From contig OY294048.1 in assembly GCA_958510825.1 (NCBI GenBank), forward strand, positions 13,285,589 to 13,349,588: DNA of 64,000 nt. Direction: 5' to 3'. Below, piece by piece: positions 33,693-44,449 of this stretch (positions are counted from its first letter, which is position 1; every line of letters begins with the position of its first letter). This DNA is from Brachypterus glaber. Lineage: Eukaryota; Arthropoda; Insecta; Coleoptera; Kateretidae. Below the pieces are notes generated by a model. It made no database searches. It had not been told where the DNA came from and saw nothing but the letters and a program-made list of their open reading frames with translations. Made by a program: the position numbers and the translations under genes.

Positions 33693-34181
33693 GACGAGTG
33701 GGCTTATACCAAGCTAAAGGAGCAATGGAGGGCGGTCGACGGTTGCCGGCAAGCTAGAGACTTCCTGGCTGGCCCAAGCAAATCAAAGACCGACTGGTTG
33801 CTGGAAAAAGGAAGAACTTCACTCAGACAACTTGTAGGGGTCCTCACGGGCCACTGCAGGCTAAGGAAGCACCTGGCAACAATGCGGATTCTAGAGAGTC
33901 CGCTATGCCCTGAGTGCGAAGAGGATGAAACATCCTCTCATTACTTAGCCAAGTGTGTCAGATACGACAGGATCAGGTTGCAAGTCTTTGAAACTCAAAG
34001 ACTCAACCAAGAGGAACTAAGAGATCTCCCCTGGGCCAATATCCTGACCTTTATTGAAAGGACGGGCAGGTTCAAGGAGGACTCAAATTAGTAAATGGCT
34101 GGGATTGCCTGGGGTGACAAAAAGGGCCAGAAATGGCCTAGTTGTCCGGCTTTGGCCAACCCAAAAATTTACTACTACTAC
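33693..34181 (+). mobile_element. 5'-truncated non-LTR retrotransposon (ORF2 C-terminus)
   Basis: The element is bracketed by an exact 14-bp duplication TAAGTATTATAACT (33679-33692 and 34182-34195) and ends in a TAC repeat tail (34170-34181). Its first base continues a frame (DEWAYTKLKEQW) to a stop at 34089-34091, about 132 codons. The frame has LVGVLTGHCRLRKHL, then a Cys/His set SPLCPECEEDETSSHYLAKC. That region follows the RNase H or RT domain in I/LOA/R1-type elements. The RT and RNase H domains are lost. The 3' untranslated region is about 80 bp. A dead-on-arrival copy made by target-primed reverse transcription. Confidence 0.85.
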
Positions 34182-34606
34182 TAAGTATTATAACTATTAT
34201 ATAAATAGAAGCACGTTAACTAAACCATAAAAATTAAAGAAAACCCCAAATTATTCTTTAGTTTTTGAATAAAATACTGTTTTTATTAAAAATTCTGTCA
34301 TCCATTTTGACGTTTGTAAGAAATGTAAAACTAGCAATTGTTTATTTTTAATAGGCATACTTAGTCCATGGTTACCTATTATTTTAGTATTAAGAAAACT
34401 TAATCCTAATATTTTTGACATAATTTTTCGCAAAATTATAGATTTTTTTTTAAAAATAAAAGGTGTTGGATAAAATTAAATTCTCAACTCGTGTTTTAAG
34501 TGATTTTATCCACTTAATACACTAGTTAAGAAAATAACTATTTTTCGTAAAACAAAAAATAATTTTAATTATATTTTTAAACATTGTTTTTATCCCATTT
34601 TACCCC

Positions 34607-34866
34607 ACAGCGTAGTGGCTAGCGCGTGTACATAGCAAGCCTACTAGCGTGAGTTCGATTCTCACTGGCGCAGATTTGCCTTTTTCAGTTAATTAATAAT
34701 TTAAATTTGGCGAAGGCGATAAGTGAAACGGACACTCCCTAGAAACTGGTTCGAAAGTCAGTATAAGCCGGTGGTTCCCTCTACTACTAGCCCACACAAG
34801 TCCTGGACTTAGGGGATGCTTAATTAAGTAGAATAGTACGAGGTTAAACAAACATGTAATGTAATA
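34607..34866 (+). mobile_element. tRNA-derived SINE, copy 1
   Basis: The tRNA-like head has an A box in AGCGTAGTGGCTAGCGCG and a B box in GAGTTCGATTCTCAC, the internal RNA polymerase III promoter. A unique body follows (GGCGAAGGCGATAAGTGAAA, CTCCCTAGAAACTGGTTCG, CACAAGTCCTGGACTTAGG) and an A-rich tail after GAGGTTAAACAAAC. Copy 2 is at 63487-63753 on the other strand and is almost identical in the body. Mobilised in trans by a LINE; the partner is not identified. Confidence 0.85.
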
Positions 34867-34869
34867 TAA

Positions 34870-35280
34870 AAATGTAATTGGAGGGTGATTCTTTTTGGTG
34901 GCAGTTTGAAAATTTTGCAGACGAGTTAGCAAAATTTTTGTCTTGCCCCCAATATTTTTTCTTCGGTCCGTTTCTTTACGCAGAGTCGGCTTATATCCCT
35001 ACAACAATCTTATTAAAATCCTATGTGATTTTAATTATTAAATGGGCTTTGATAGTTTTCATAGAATTTGATAGAACCGAGAATGGATTTTCGTAAGATT
35101 TTAAAGGAATAGTCATTCATATTTCAAAGTGACGAAAACGCTACCAGAGTTTATCAAAACCCATGAAAACCTATAGTTGATGGGATATTGCCTAGAATTT
35201 CCTACTTTATTAATGGGATTTTCGTTAAATTTCATAGGACCGTTTGCGTAAGATTTGACAGTTGACTTCAAATGTCCTCA
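34870..35280. other. AT-rich stretch, no recognised gene
   Basis: Short ATAGAATTT / GGATTTTCGTAAGATTT words recur (35062, 35083, 35215, 35250) and suggest a decayed repeat. No coding features. Confidence 0.35.
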
Positions 35281-35288
35281 GTTTTAAT

Positions 35289-36021
35289 ACGATTCACTCA
35301 CCGCAGTAATGAGAATCCAGCGCATGCGCACTGATTTTCTTATTTTTGTTTTGACGTATGCCAAAAATTATTTTAAGGTTATGTAACATTCTTTTGCAGA
35401 ATTTTACAAAAATATCTACTTTTTACTTTGCGAGATAACAGTTTTTTTTAATTGGCTAAAAGTACTCGCTAGTATTTTCGTAAAAAAAATTGCGGAATAT
35501 TCATTAATTAACATTTGATTCTTAAAATATATCGCCTTCTAAATTCTGAAATATCGTATCTGAAAAATGCCTCCCATTAAAAAAAAACACTATACCAGCA
35601 AACTACCAAACCAAACCATTATTAACGTAAACCAACGCTTCCCATTAAAAAAAAACACCGAACCAGCAAACTACCAAACCAAACCAGCAATCTACCAAAC
35701 CAAACCATTGTTAACGTAAACCAACGACCCCATTAAAAAAATCAAACAGAAATTCGTGAGTATTTTAACAATCTTTTGCTATATATTCTAACAAAAGAAC
35801 TGGATTTTCCGCACCTAATTATATTCAAGACAGTAAGTTTTAGTAATAAAACCAGAAATCAGTGCAAAAATATAGTTCATTTTTGTGGACCTGATGCGCA
35901 CCGTAACCCCACTCAAATTAAACTATTTTATAAAACTACAACTGCCTAAACGGAAGCCACTTTTGACACGTCAAAAGAAAACCAGTGCGCATATGCTATA
36001 TTACTGCGGTGAGCGAATCGT
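35289..36021. mobile_element. Non-autonomous element with 8-bp duplication, ACGATTC ends
   Basis: ACGATTCACTCACCGCAGTA and TACTGCGGTGAGCGAATCGT are inverted with one mismatch. An exact octamer GTTTTAAT flanks both sides (35281-35288, 36022-36029). GCGCATGCGCACTG / CAGTGCGCATATGC and TTTTGACGT continue the arms. The interior holds a tandem repeat (35575-35745). hAT or P-like by duplication size. Confidence 0.85.
35575..35745 (+). repeat. Tandem repeat inside the ACGATTC element
   Basis: Units of about 65-70 bp: CCCATTAAAAAAA, ACCAGCAAACTACCAAACC, AAACCATTATTAACGTAAAC. About 2.3 units. An ATG just upstream opens a short frame through the repeat (MPPIKKKHYT...), which is probably accidental. 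Confidence 0.6.
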
Positions 36022-36039
36022 GTTTTAATATTAATCAAC

Positions 36040-38690
36040 GTCGACTATTTTACTTGTCGCACTAGTGTGAAGAATTAAACTTCGTATAGATTTATTATAG
36101 AAAAAGTTGCGCTTTTATGTAAATACTGTTAAATAATAACTGTTTTAGCGATCATTAGACAAAAGTCTTCGCTGCAGCTCTGCTGATCTATTGACACCCT
36201 TAAAGAAGTAAAATTGTACCTAATATTAACTCGACTGTGACTTGCCCATTTTTTCGAGAAATTTAAAAGAACGCTTTCTCTGTGCTATTGTAATTTCGCG
36301 TGTGGGCGATGACATCCATTTCTGTCTTTACAATGGACAGCTCAATCAGAGAAAAGTTTTTATTTCTTCCCACTTTTTACCGTTAATTGCAGCCGATAAA
36401 AGTGGTTTTTGTATCGGTATTAGCGGCATTGTTCGCTAAAAGGGTACACTTTCCCCGGCAAAAGCCTTGCGTTGTAAAAAATTAATTTTCGTCAAAAATA
36501 TGATTTCTGCGAAAAAAAAATCTGTTTATCTGACGGTCTTTTGGTCGGTGGATCCGTCTCTAGATTTGGGGAAAAAAATGTTAAAAATTTGCCGTATATG
36601 ACCCATTCGTATGAAACATATCCAGGGTCGTAGCGAAGAAGATTTCGTGGGGTGAGAAGGTCAAAAATGTCAACTTTTTTTACCTTAAATATGCAACTTT
36701 TTTCTCCGAAAAAAAAGTTAATGACTAAAAAAAAAGTCCCAACCTTTCGTGAATTATGCAACTTTTGTATGAATCTATGAAATATGAAACTTGAAAATAA
36801 ATAAAAAAACACGAGAAGTAAACGACTTTTTCTGTATGATTTTTGACATTATGAAATAAGACTAGGCAACAAATCTCAACTTTTTTTTGCCCCGATCGGA
36901 AAGTAAATTTTTCTTACTAATTCGAGAGCGTAGAATCCGAATCTGTCCTCACATTTTTGAGATATAACTCCGGGAAATAATGAAGTTTTTTTTTTCAAAA
37001 TCCTAACAAAAAAGACTAGGATTTTAAAAATTTTAGGGTATATTAAAAAAATTCGAAGAATTTAAAAATCTATATGCGAAGGACCTACTGTCACAGTAAG
37101 AACGCAAAAAAAAGCTTTAAATTAAAGTGCAGAGTTAACTTAATTGCTCAATATGTATAAAAACTTTATAGGACTTAATTTGTAGATTATAAAATTCTCT
37201 ACAATAATATTTATACAAATATTTTTTTATTTTGCTTAATTTGTTGGTAAAAAGTAAATAAATGAAAAAATTAAATTAAAGCACACAGTGTACCTAAACT
37301 TTTTTTCCGAGCGCAAAAAATATATATATTTTTCTTATCTTAAATTGATGAAGGCGCATAATCTGAATTTGACCTTAAAAAATATCTAGCACGTCTTATT
37401 TTTTAATTTTTAGTACATGCAACTATGCCAATTTAAAAATAATTTATAAAAAACTATGATGCTTATTTTTTTTATGGTTTTACACCATAAAAATATAATT
37501 TCATTACTTATTAAGTATTAAGTAACATTTTTTAGTTTATTTTTGAACCCCTAGTGATGCTTTTTGGAGTTTTTTTTTAGCATGAGTACGTGGCACTAAG
37601 CTTGTCCCCTTACACACCCCTCTCCTCACCCCCACCTCTACTTAGTTGTGTCACAGGATAAATTTAGTATCCTTACTTATTCTACTTATGAAATTAAAGT
37701 TTCCGTATCTAAGTTGGGTGTTTTTTAAATTAATATTGAGTCGCCGAATCCAAATTTGTCCTCAGAATATTTTTATCTCCCATGATTTTAGAACAAAAGA
37801 GGGCTAAAATAATGACTTTTTACCACTTTTGTCTCATTTTTCTCACAAACCTGAGGTAATAGAAACATTCTGAGGCCAGATTCGGTCTCAGCGACCAAAA
37901 ATTAAATAAAAAACATATGACTGCAATCTGGGCAAGAAACCGTGTTGCCTAGGGTTACTAGCTATGATTTTTGAGCTTTTGTGTAAAATTGAGATATCTG
38001 AAAAAATAGAAATCTTTTCGAAAGTTACCAATATATCTTTTTTACCCAAAATAAAAAGGTAAAATATTTCATTCACATTTTATTCCAGACCACCCTCTAT
38101 GCTAACCATGTTACAATAACAAAATATGAAATATAATAAAAACTATTGAAAAAAAATATCTCGAAATTCGGCAAAGTCACGATTTTATTATAATCCATAA
38201 TCGAAAAAACCAACGAAAATCGTTCAAACAAAAAAATTTAATTCTCATTCATCAATGATGGTACCATGGTACCATAGTAGGATACCTTGGTATTTACTTA
38301 GCATACTGATTGTAATGTCTACATTTTGAAGATGAGTCAAACTTTGAAGGATGACAGGCAAACGTGATTATGAATGAAACAGAAGAATTACGATTACATT
38401 GTTACCCATTGGTACTTTTTTAACTGACAGTCAAATCAGTAGTTATTTATTCCATGTCATTTTTAATTAAAAGAAAACCTGCTATAAACACCATATTTTC
38501 TTTCTTTTTTAAATATTTTTTGGATGATAGTTCACCGAGAAAAACCGGACAAATTTACCATGTAATTAACATTAATCTATTATATGTTATTAAATTTTTA
38601 TTTATAGTGAAAAAACTAAATATTTGTAACAAATTATTTGTTATAAATTTAACCAGTTTTCCAACATGAGCTATTTAGGATAAACATGTA
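36040..38690. other. Decayed repeat tract, no recognised gene
   Basis: Contains degenerate copies of the GAATCCGAATCTG.CCTCA family (about 36940, 37372, 37745 and inverted 37876), which is also present at 46346-46845 and 57270-57559. The 65-codon frame at 36242-36439 and the 106-codon reverse frame at 36492-36812 have no known motif; the latter is rich in Phe/Lys from A/T runs. GGTACCATGGTACC near 38260 is a short palindrome. Confidence 0.45.
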
Positions 38691-38696
38691 TTTTAA

Positions 38697-38996
38697 CCCT
38701 CAAGTGCTGTTGTGGGGTCTAATTAGACCCCAGACTAAAATAAAATGCATTGTAAATAGTTCGGATTTTTAGTCAACTCTTTGAATTTTGTTCAATTTTT
38801 TTGTTAAAATTCATTTTGTTTCCATCTTTAGTAGTTTTTTTTGTTTAAGATGCTATAAATAAATTATTTTTAGTATTTATTATTAGTATTGCTTTAATTG
38901 TCTTTCTATTTTAACTTCTATGTAAAAATAAAATGGGGTCCGCTGAAACCCCACAACGTAATGTATGTACCAAAAATATCACAACACCAGTTGAGG
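38697..38996. mobile_element. piggyBac-like MITE, TTAA-flanked, 300 bp
   Basis: The left CCCTCAAGTGCTGTTGTGGG and right CCAGTTGAGG ends are inverted relatives. TTAA borders both sides (38693-38696, 38997-39000), the duplication specific to piggyBac. GGGGTCTAATTAGACCCC is an internal palindrome near the left end; GGGGTTTCAGCGGACCCC is its counterpart on the right. Non-coding. Confidence 0.8.
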
Positions 38997-39094
38997 TTAA
39001 TAAAGTTAATAAATATACAATAACCGCAAATTAGAGAATGCAATCCCGCACGAGTTTGAATCCCGCGGGATTTTTGCGGGATTGACTTGACTTG

Positions 39095-39147
39095 ACAAAA
39101 AGTCCAAAATGATCAAAATTTGCGTAACGTAATACTTGAACGTTCCC
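39095..39147 (+). mobile_element. Orphan right end of the GGGAACGTTC family
   Basis: AGTCCAAAATGATCAAAATTTGCGTAACGTAATACTTGAACGTTCCC in pieces: AAAAGTCCAAAATGATCAAA then GTAATACTTGAACGTTCCC. The same 3' block is at 45763-45811. Confidence 0.55.
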
Positions 39148-39301
39148 TTGACGATCAATTACTGATCTATCAAGCACGTCCCAGACATGTTCAATACAGT
39201 TAAACAAGACAATGAGACCTAGCACCACGGATTTTTTTTTCGATTATTTTTTTCCAGAGAAACCAAAATATCCTTAACTTTTTTTCGATCAGTTTATATG
39301 A

Positions 39302-39360
39302 CTATTAAACCTCAATAAATGACTATTAAACATCAATAAATGACTATTAAACATGATTAA
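39302..39360 (+). repeat. 21-bp tandem repeat, three units
   Basis: GACTATTAAACATCAATAAAT repeated in tandem with single changes. Confidence 0.75.
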
Positions 39361-39549
39361 ATAGTAATAAATAATTGGCCTATTCGTGACAATTAAAAAT
39401 ATATATTATTTAAATTTTATTAATCACAAATCAACATTTATTTACTACTAGACAGTTTATTTGGTTTGGAAGATTTAAGGCAAATATATTGTATATTAAA
39501 GGTAATAAATCAACTACATTACCACACGTTAAAAATAAATTACATTAAA

Positions 39550-39715
39550 TTACATAGTCCGTAAATGGTAATATGTTGCCATAGACCGGAGTGGTAAAAA
39601 TTACATAGTCCATAATGGTAATATTTTGCATAGACCGGAACGGTAAGAATTACATAGTCCAGAATGGTAATATTTTGCATAGACCGGAACGCTAAAAATT
39701 ACATAGTCCAGGATG
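39550..39715 (+). repeat. 59-bp tandem repeat, three units
   Basis: Unit: TTACATAGTCCATAATGGTA, ATATTTTGCATAGACCGGAA, CGGTAAAAA. A further TAGTCCAGAATAGTAAATTT lies at 40315. Confidence 0.75.
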
Positions 39716-40169
39716 GTTTGAACTTGAAATTTGAAAAAAAATATTTACTACTTAGAAAATGTTTGTTCCAAATTACAAGTCTCTGTGTCAAAGCCTTTTT
39801 GAAATATCGTAGCGTAAAGTTCATTTAGTTTAATAAACCAAACGATTTGCACCCTTAATATGAATATAAACTGCTTACATCTTTCTTTAAAGATCTATTG
39901 GTTGATAAAGATCGTAATTTATAATGAACGTAAATTTTAGACCACAAATGAAGCATTTAAATATCGTACATAAATAATATTTACCTTTTTTTTTACACTT
40001 TTAACACTTTGACCTAGCAGCATGCGTCGCTATCTCTCTAACAATAACAATATTAAACGGTCCGTCTCTTGATGCGACGCCTTCGTGGTTATTGTCCAAA
40101 GCGCACGCGCGTCTTTAAATAACATAGCCCGACATTGTAAAGTCATGTAAAAATATGTAAATCAATGTA

Positions 40170-40300
40170 AATATATTTTTTACATTATTTTACATTCTTT
40201 TACATTATTTTACATTCTTTTACATTCTTTTACATTCTTTTACATTCTTTTACATTTTTTTACATTCTTTTACATTATTTTACATTATTTTACGTAAAAT
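40170..40300 (+). repeat. 11-bp tandem repeat TTTTACATTCT
   Basis: About eleven units of TTTTACATTCT/TTTTACATTAT. Confidence 0.85.
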
Positions 40301-40549
40301 CATGAATTATGCATAGTCCAGAATAGTAAATTTACTATTCCGTACTATTTAAATTCATGTATTTTTACATTATTTTACATGCAGTTTTTACAGTGCAGTG
40401 GTAATTTACCACAATTAAATTTAATAATTATTACCTTATTAACAATGGTCATTGTTTCGAGCCACTTAAAAACAATATTAAGAATAGCTCATTTACCACC
40501 AATATAAATAGGCATGTAACTGAATTGATTTACAAAGTCCAAACTAGAT

Positions 40550-40681
40550 TTGTTTTGTTTCCCGAAAATACCAGTTTTGAACTGGTTCGGAACGTGCGCA
40601 GTTGCGCTTGAGCACTGTGCAGTTGCAACTGCGCCGGTTCTGAACCAGTTCAAAACTGGTATTTTCGGGAAACAAAACAAA
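40550..40681. repeat. Hairpin with a 39-bp perfect outer stem
   Basis: TTGTTTTGTTTCCCGAAAAT, ACCAGTTTTGAACTGGTTC pairs perfectly with 40643-40680; the inner part (GCGCAGTTGC) pairs with mismatches. Each arm also has AACCAGTTCAAAACTGG, itself a palindrome. A young foldback MITE. Confidence 0.8.
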
Positions 40682-41325
40682 CCTACTGTACCATAATTAT
40701 CCCCTATTTTTAATATTTTTTATTGTGATGATTGAAATTATATTTGTTACAAACATATTTTTTCTCGGTGCACACTTGTTTAATCTTCATATAAAAAAAT
40801 AGTGTATGACAAAAAAAAAATTACCCTAAAATTGCACTGTGGCTTATTTTTAAGTATTTTTTAAAAGCATTAATCTCGCTAAAATAAATCTTTTTCAATT
40901 CAACGAAAGATTATGTTCTTTTTGTTCTAAACTGTCAGTATGTAGCATTGTCACTGGCGTATTAGGTGATATATTTAGGAAGCGATCTAAATTTAGTAAA
41001 CACATTGGGGTTGGAGAAATGTATATGGGGGGCGAAAGGCCAACAAAACACTCGTTTGTCACCATCAGTGCGGGAATTTGAGCGAAGGATCGCACAGTGG
41101 GATGACCTTGCAATTTCTCGGCTAAAAATGGTAAAATATAATATATCTAGATATCTTATATTATAAAGAAGTTACACACAATGGCCTAATTACTATGTGA
41201 AAAGTATGTGCAAGGCACACAGGATGCATATTTGGATTTAGAGTATCATGAATCGCAAAGAATATGTCAAAACAGAGGGTGTCGAAAATGGCCAAATATT
41301 GCGTTACGTAATACTTAAACGCTCC

Positions 41326-41460
41326 CATACGCCATTTTTTTGTTTCTGAGATTTTGATAGTTTTAGGTTTGTTTTAATAAACCATTTGAGTTTTAGGTTT
41401 GTTTTAATAAACCAAACCTAAAACCATCAAAATCTCAAAAACAAAAAAATAGCGTATATG
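41326..41460. repeat. Hairpin with about 49-bp arms
   Basis: CATACGCCATTTTTTTGTTT and GAGATTTTGATAGTTTTAGG pair with CCTAAAACCATCAAAATCTC and AAACAAAAAAATAGCGTATATG. The loop region contains a direct duplication of TTTTAGGTTTGTTTTAATAA. It abuts a GGGAACGTTC family end at 41295-41336. Confidence 0.7.
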
Positions 41461-41509
41461 ACGCCCTCGATATTCAAAAGCTAATATTTTTAAAAATTTT
41501 GACCTGCCG

Positions 41510-41745
41510 CGCTAAAGATATTTTTTTAGAGGTTTCCTCTATTTGAAGTTTTATAAATAAGTTTCTTTTTAAACTGTTGATGTAGGAAAATACGTTATCT
41601 TAAAAATTAAAAAAAAAATCACCTGCGGCGCTTAACTTAATTACCCATTTAATACATTTTATAAAATAATTGTATATAAAATTCTAAATAAATACGATAC
41701 CTAATAGGATTTCTAAAAAAAAAATTGCATGCGGCGCTAAATGTT
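41510..41745 (+). repeat. GC-core minisatellite, three diverged units
   Basis: GACCTGCCGCGCTAAAG, CACCTGCGGCGCTTAAC and GCATGCGGCGCTAAATG, about 110 bp apart, in AT-rich spacers. Confidence 0.5.
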
Positions 41746-42325
41746 GTATTGGACAGGGTGATGCCACTAAATCTGTTTTATATTGATTGGGACTTTTTGG
41801 AAATTTAACAAAAACTTTTTGTTGTAAAGCCGAGTAGGCTTGCCTCCCCTTATAAAAAATCCTGCGGGCCGTAACTTAATTTTTACCACAACAAAGCAAT
41901 TCTGTCCCAGTGTGCGATGTCGGAATCTGAGCGAATGATCGCCTCATTAGCTCAGCGTTTCCGACATACGTACCGCTAGAATGCAAAACTACTAATTCAC
42001 TTCTAACACTCGTTATGTCGACAACTTTTTCAGGATTTTGGGAAAATTATGGGGATTATTGGAATAGTTTGGAAGAAAAAAGGCAATTAAAGGCACATAG
42101 GTATATTTAGATGTATGCATAAAAATGTAGTAAGTTTTTGCTTTATGAAATCTCAGTTTATGCACACGCTGATCCTGAACACAAATAAAGTTTACGTGAC
42201 TTGCCAACGCAAACCATCAACAGTTAAATCTGAGGTGTTAAGTTTCTTATGATAATGGAGTTTATTCCTTAGAAATTACCATAGTTGACTTAATACTTCT
42301 TTATTTTATACTGTTTTAACTTATT

Positions 42326-42402
42326 CTGCCGTGCTAAGCTGAAAGGTCCTATCTACATAGGTTTAACATACACAGATAGGACCTTTCAGCTTAGAAAGGC
42401 AG
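42326..42402. repeat. 77-nt hairpin, small-RNA-precursor size
   Basis: Arm 42326-42354 (CTGCCGTGCTAAGCTGAAAG, GTCCTATCT) pairs with 42374-42402 with about three mismatches, loop 19 nt. The terminal CTGCCGTGCTAAGC matches the ends of the element at 21888-22992, so it is probably a deletion derivative of that family. Confidence 0.7.
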
Positions 42403-42663
42403 TATTCTATATAAATTTTGATAATTTAAATTCATTCACACAAATAGTCTATTGATTTCCACTTCGGAGAAAATATCATTGGGGTATTTTTGGTAGCGTA
42501 TTTTCTCAAAAAATATACAAACAAGTGTAATTCTTTCTGTCTAGATCAATGACAAATTATTTGTCAATCATTTCTTATTATCCAGTTTGATAATTTATCC
42601 ATATTATAATAATTTTAAACTTTTAAATTTTCGTTAATCGTTTATTATTATTATTAAATTATT

Positions 42664-42840
42664 AATAACACAGTCACACAAAAAAAGGTCTGTTTCCCTA
42701 GACGAGACAAGCATTTCTATACGTTTTTGGGGTGGCTGAATCCGAATCTGGGGTTGGTTTGACTCGGTCAGGTCGCATTTCCTTGCTAACCTCAAAAAAG
42801 TGATGGAACTTGAAAAACATTTCATTTCTTTTTTGAGGTT
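42664..42840. mobile_element. Partial MITE of the CACAG-CACAC family
   Basis: CACAGTCACACAAAAAAAGG, TTTTTGGGGTGGCTGAATCC and TGGTTTGACTCGGTCAGGTC match the left half of 57270-57559. The right half is missing. Confidence 0.5.
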
Positions 42841-43577
42841 TTTAAAATCTAGATTTTTAAAAGAAAGGTTTTGGAATTTTTGATCGTGTAAAGAACATTT
42901 CCGAAACCCTTCTTTTAAAATTCAAGTTTTTGAATTTTTTTATAAATATCTTGTTTTCTACTTTTTAGTAATTACTAGAAGGGTTTTAACTTTAAAAACT
43001 TGTTTTTTATTTAATTTTATTACCATTTAATCGAGTCAGGGGGAACGCGCATCGTTGCCCCATTTGGTTTGGATAGATAACAAAAACTATTTAATTAAAT
43101 TTAACAATAATAAAGGTTTAATGCAAATGATTATATCCTTCAAGCATATATTTATTTCAGATTAATCGGTTAAGAGTTATGAATTACCGTCCTATTTCGT
43201 ACACGTGCAAAATACTAACAACAAACATTAATTCACACATATTCAAATACTGTAAATAACTTTCATGTGTCAACAGCCGTTCTTGGCGCTAGCGTATTAT
43301 TAGACTCGCCCCTTAAGCATGGATGCCAGAGATGTCTCAGAATACCGCGTAATATGAATTTTCGTTTGAGCGCACGGTTACCCACTGCGCACTGTTACCC
43401 TACTTTCTCCTATCATTTTCTGTACGATTAAAAAAAATCGAGCTTTCCTTAGTTTGCTTCATTAGGTAAAAGATTTTTAGAAATTATTTTCACTTGAAAA
43501 TGTCACAATTTTTGGTGCTTGAGCCTAGAAATTTCCGATTACCAAGCCCATACCTTAACTTTAGAATCTAGAGTCTA

Positions 43578-44432
43578 CACTGAAAAAAATAGGCGTAAAA
43601 TTACACAATAATTAGTAAATTTAAACAGCAATAATAATGCAATTATCTTAGTGAAAATAAAAAATATATGTATTTTTACAAAAATGTTATTAATGTTATT
43701 TAGCAAACTGTTTTATACAATAATCAGTATTTTTACTTTATCCATTTAGAATTTGACTATAAGCATTGTATAAGTACAAATGAATTTTAAAGAACTTTTT
43801 ATCTTTTAATGTAAATTAACAAAACCTTATTAATTTTACAAACAAAATTGCGTTATTACTACAGTTATTGTGAATTTACCTTAATAAGACTAGCAACGAA
43901 GCAGAACAGCCTGATGCCTGCTCCTCCATGCACCAGTTAATTTTGCAAAATAATTTTAAGTTTCGATAACATTTCGCAAAAATAATGTGAAATTAGACTG
44001 GGTTTAAAAAAAAAATATGTAACTTTTTGTTTGCAACTAGTAAAATCACTGTAATAGTTATCGTAAATATGTGAAATATTTGTAATAATAATGTGTAGAA
44101 TTACAAATAAGTTGTTTATTTAAGCAATAAATTTACAATATCTTTGTAAATATACTATAAAATAAATTAAAACTGCTATTATAAATGAAACAAATATAAA
44201 CAACGATTGGAAATATAGAATGGTAATTTTACTCGTCTCTTATGAATTATAAGTATTCTTTTGTAATATTATCAATACTTTTGTGATAATTTAAACAGAT
44301 GTTTTGTAATTTTAGAAAATAATTTAATACGTATTTTTACATAACTACTAGTAAAAATATATTACGCTAATAAATTTACTTTTGATAGTGTTTGTCAAAA
44401 AATAACCAGCGATAGTTCTAGTAATTTCAGTG
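43578..44432. mobile_element. TA-flanked element with CACTGAAA ends
   Basis: CACTGAAAAAAAT and TAATTTCAGTG are inverted ends with TA on both sides (43576-43577, 44433-44434). The interior is AT-rich with many TAAATTTAC words and no gene. Similar ends are at 54453 (CACTGAAAGAAAT, single) and 61693-61947. It lies against a GATCCGCCCCTG hAT-like end at 44434-44446, so it may have inserted into one. Confidence 0.6.
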
Positions 44433-44449
44433 TAGATCCGCCCCTGTTC

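Larger units (their letters stand above)
39370..40470. repeat. Dispersed repeat interrupted by arrays; partner at 52870-53180
   Basis: 39370-39530 and 40405-40460 are homologous, in reverse complement, to consecutive parts of 52870-53180 (TTATTAATCACAA, AGACAGTTTATTTG, ATATTAAAGGTA, ACAATGGTCATTG). Between them lies inserted sequence from about 39540 to 40400, made of two tandem arrays and ending in TTTTTACAGTG. Confidence 0.55.

Noticed and set aside
34607..34675. tRNA gene
   Set aside because: The A and B boxes are real, but the same tRNA-like head followed by the same 190-bp body occurs at 63487-63753, and the acceptor and anticodon stems fold poorly. This is a SINE head.
34693..34932. 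79-codon reverse frame sharing about 50 residues with a frame at 63451-63657
   Set aside because: Both are antisense reads through the SINE body. The shared peptide reflects repeat identity, not a gene family.
36492..36812. 106-codon reverse frame
   Set aside because: Phe/Lys-rich from A/T runs, no motif, lies in decayed repeats.
40489..40680. 63-codon reverse frame
   Set aside because: It is a read-through of the 40550-40681 hairpin; the peptide is mirrored by the palindrome.
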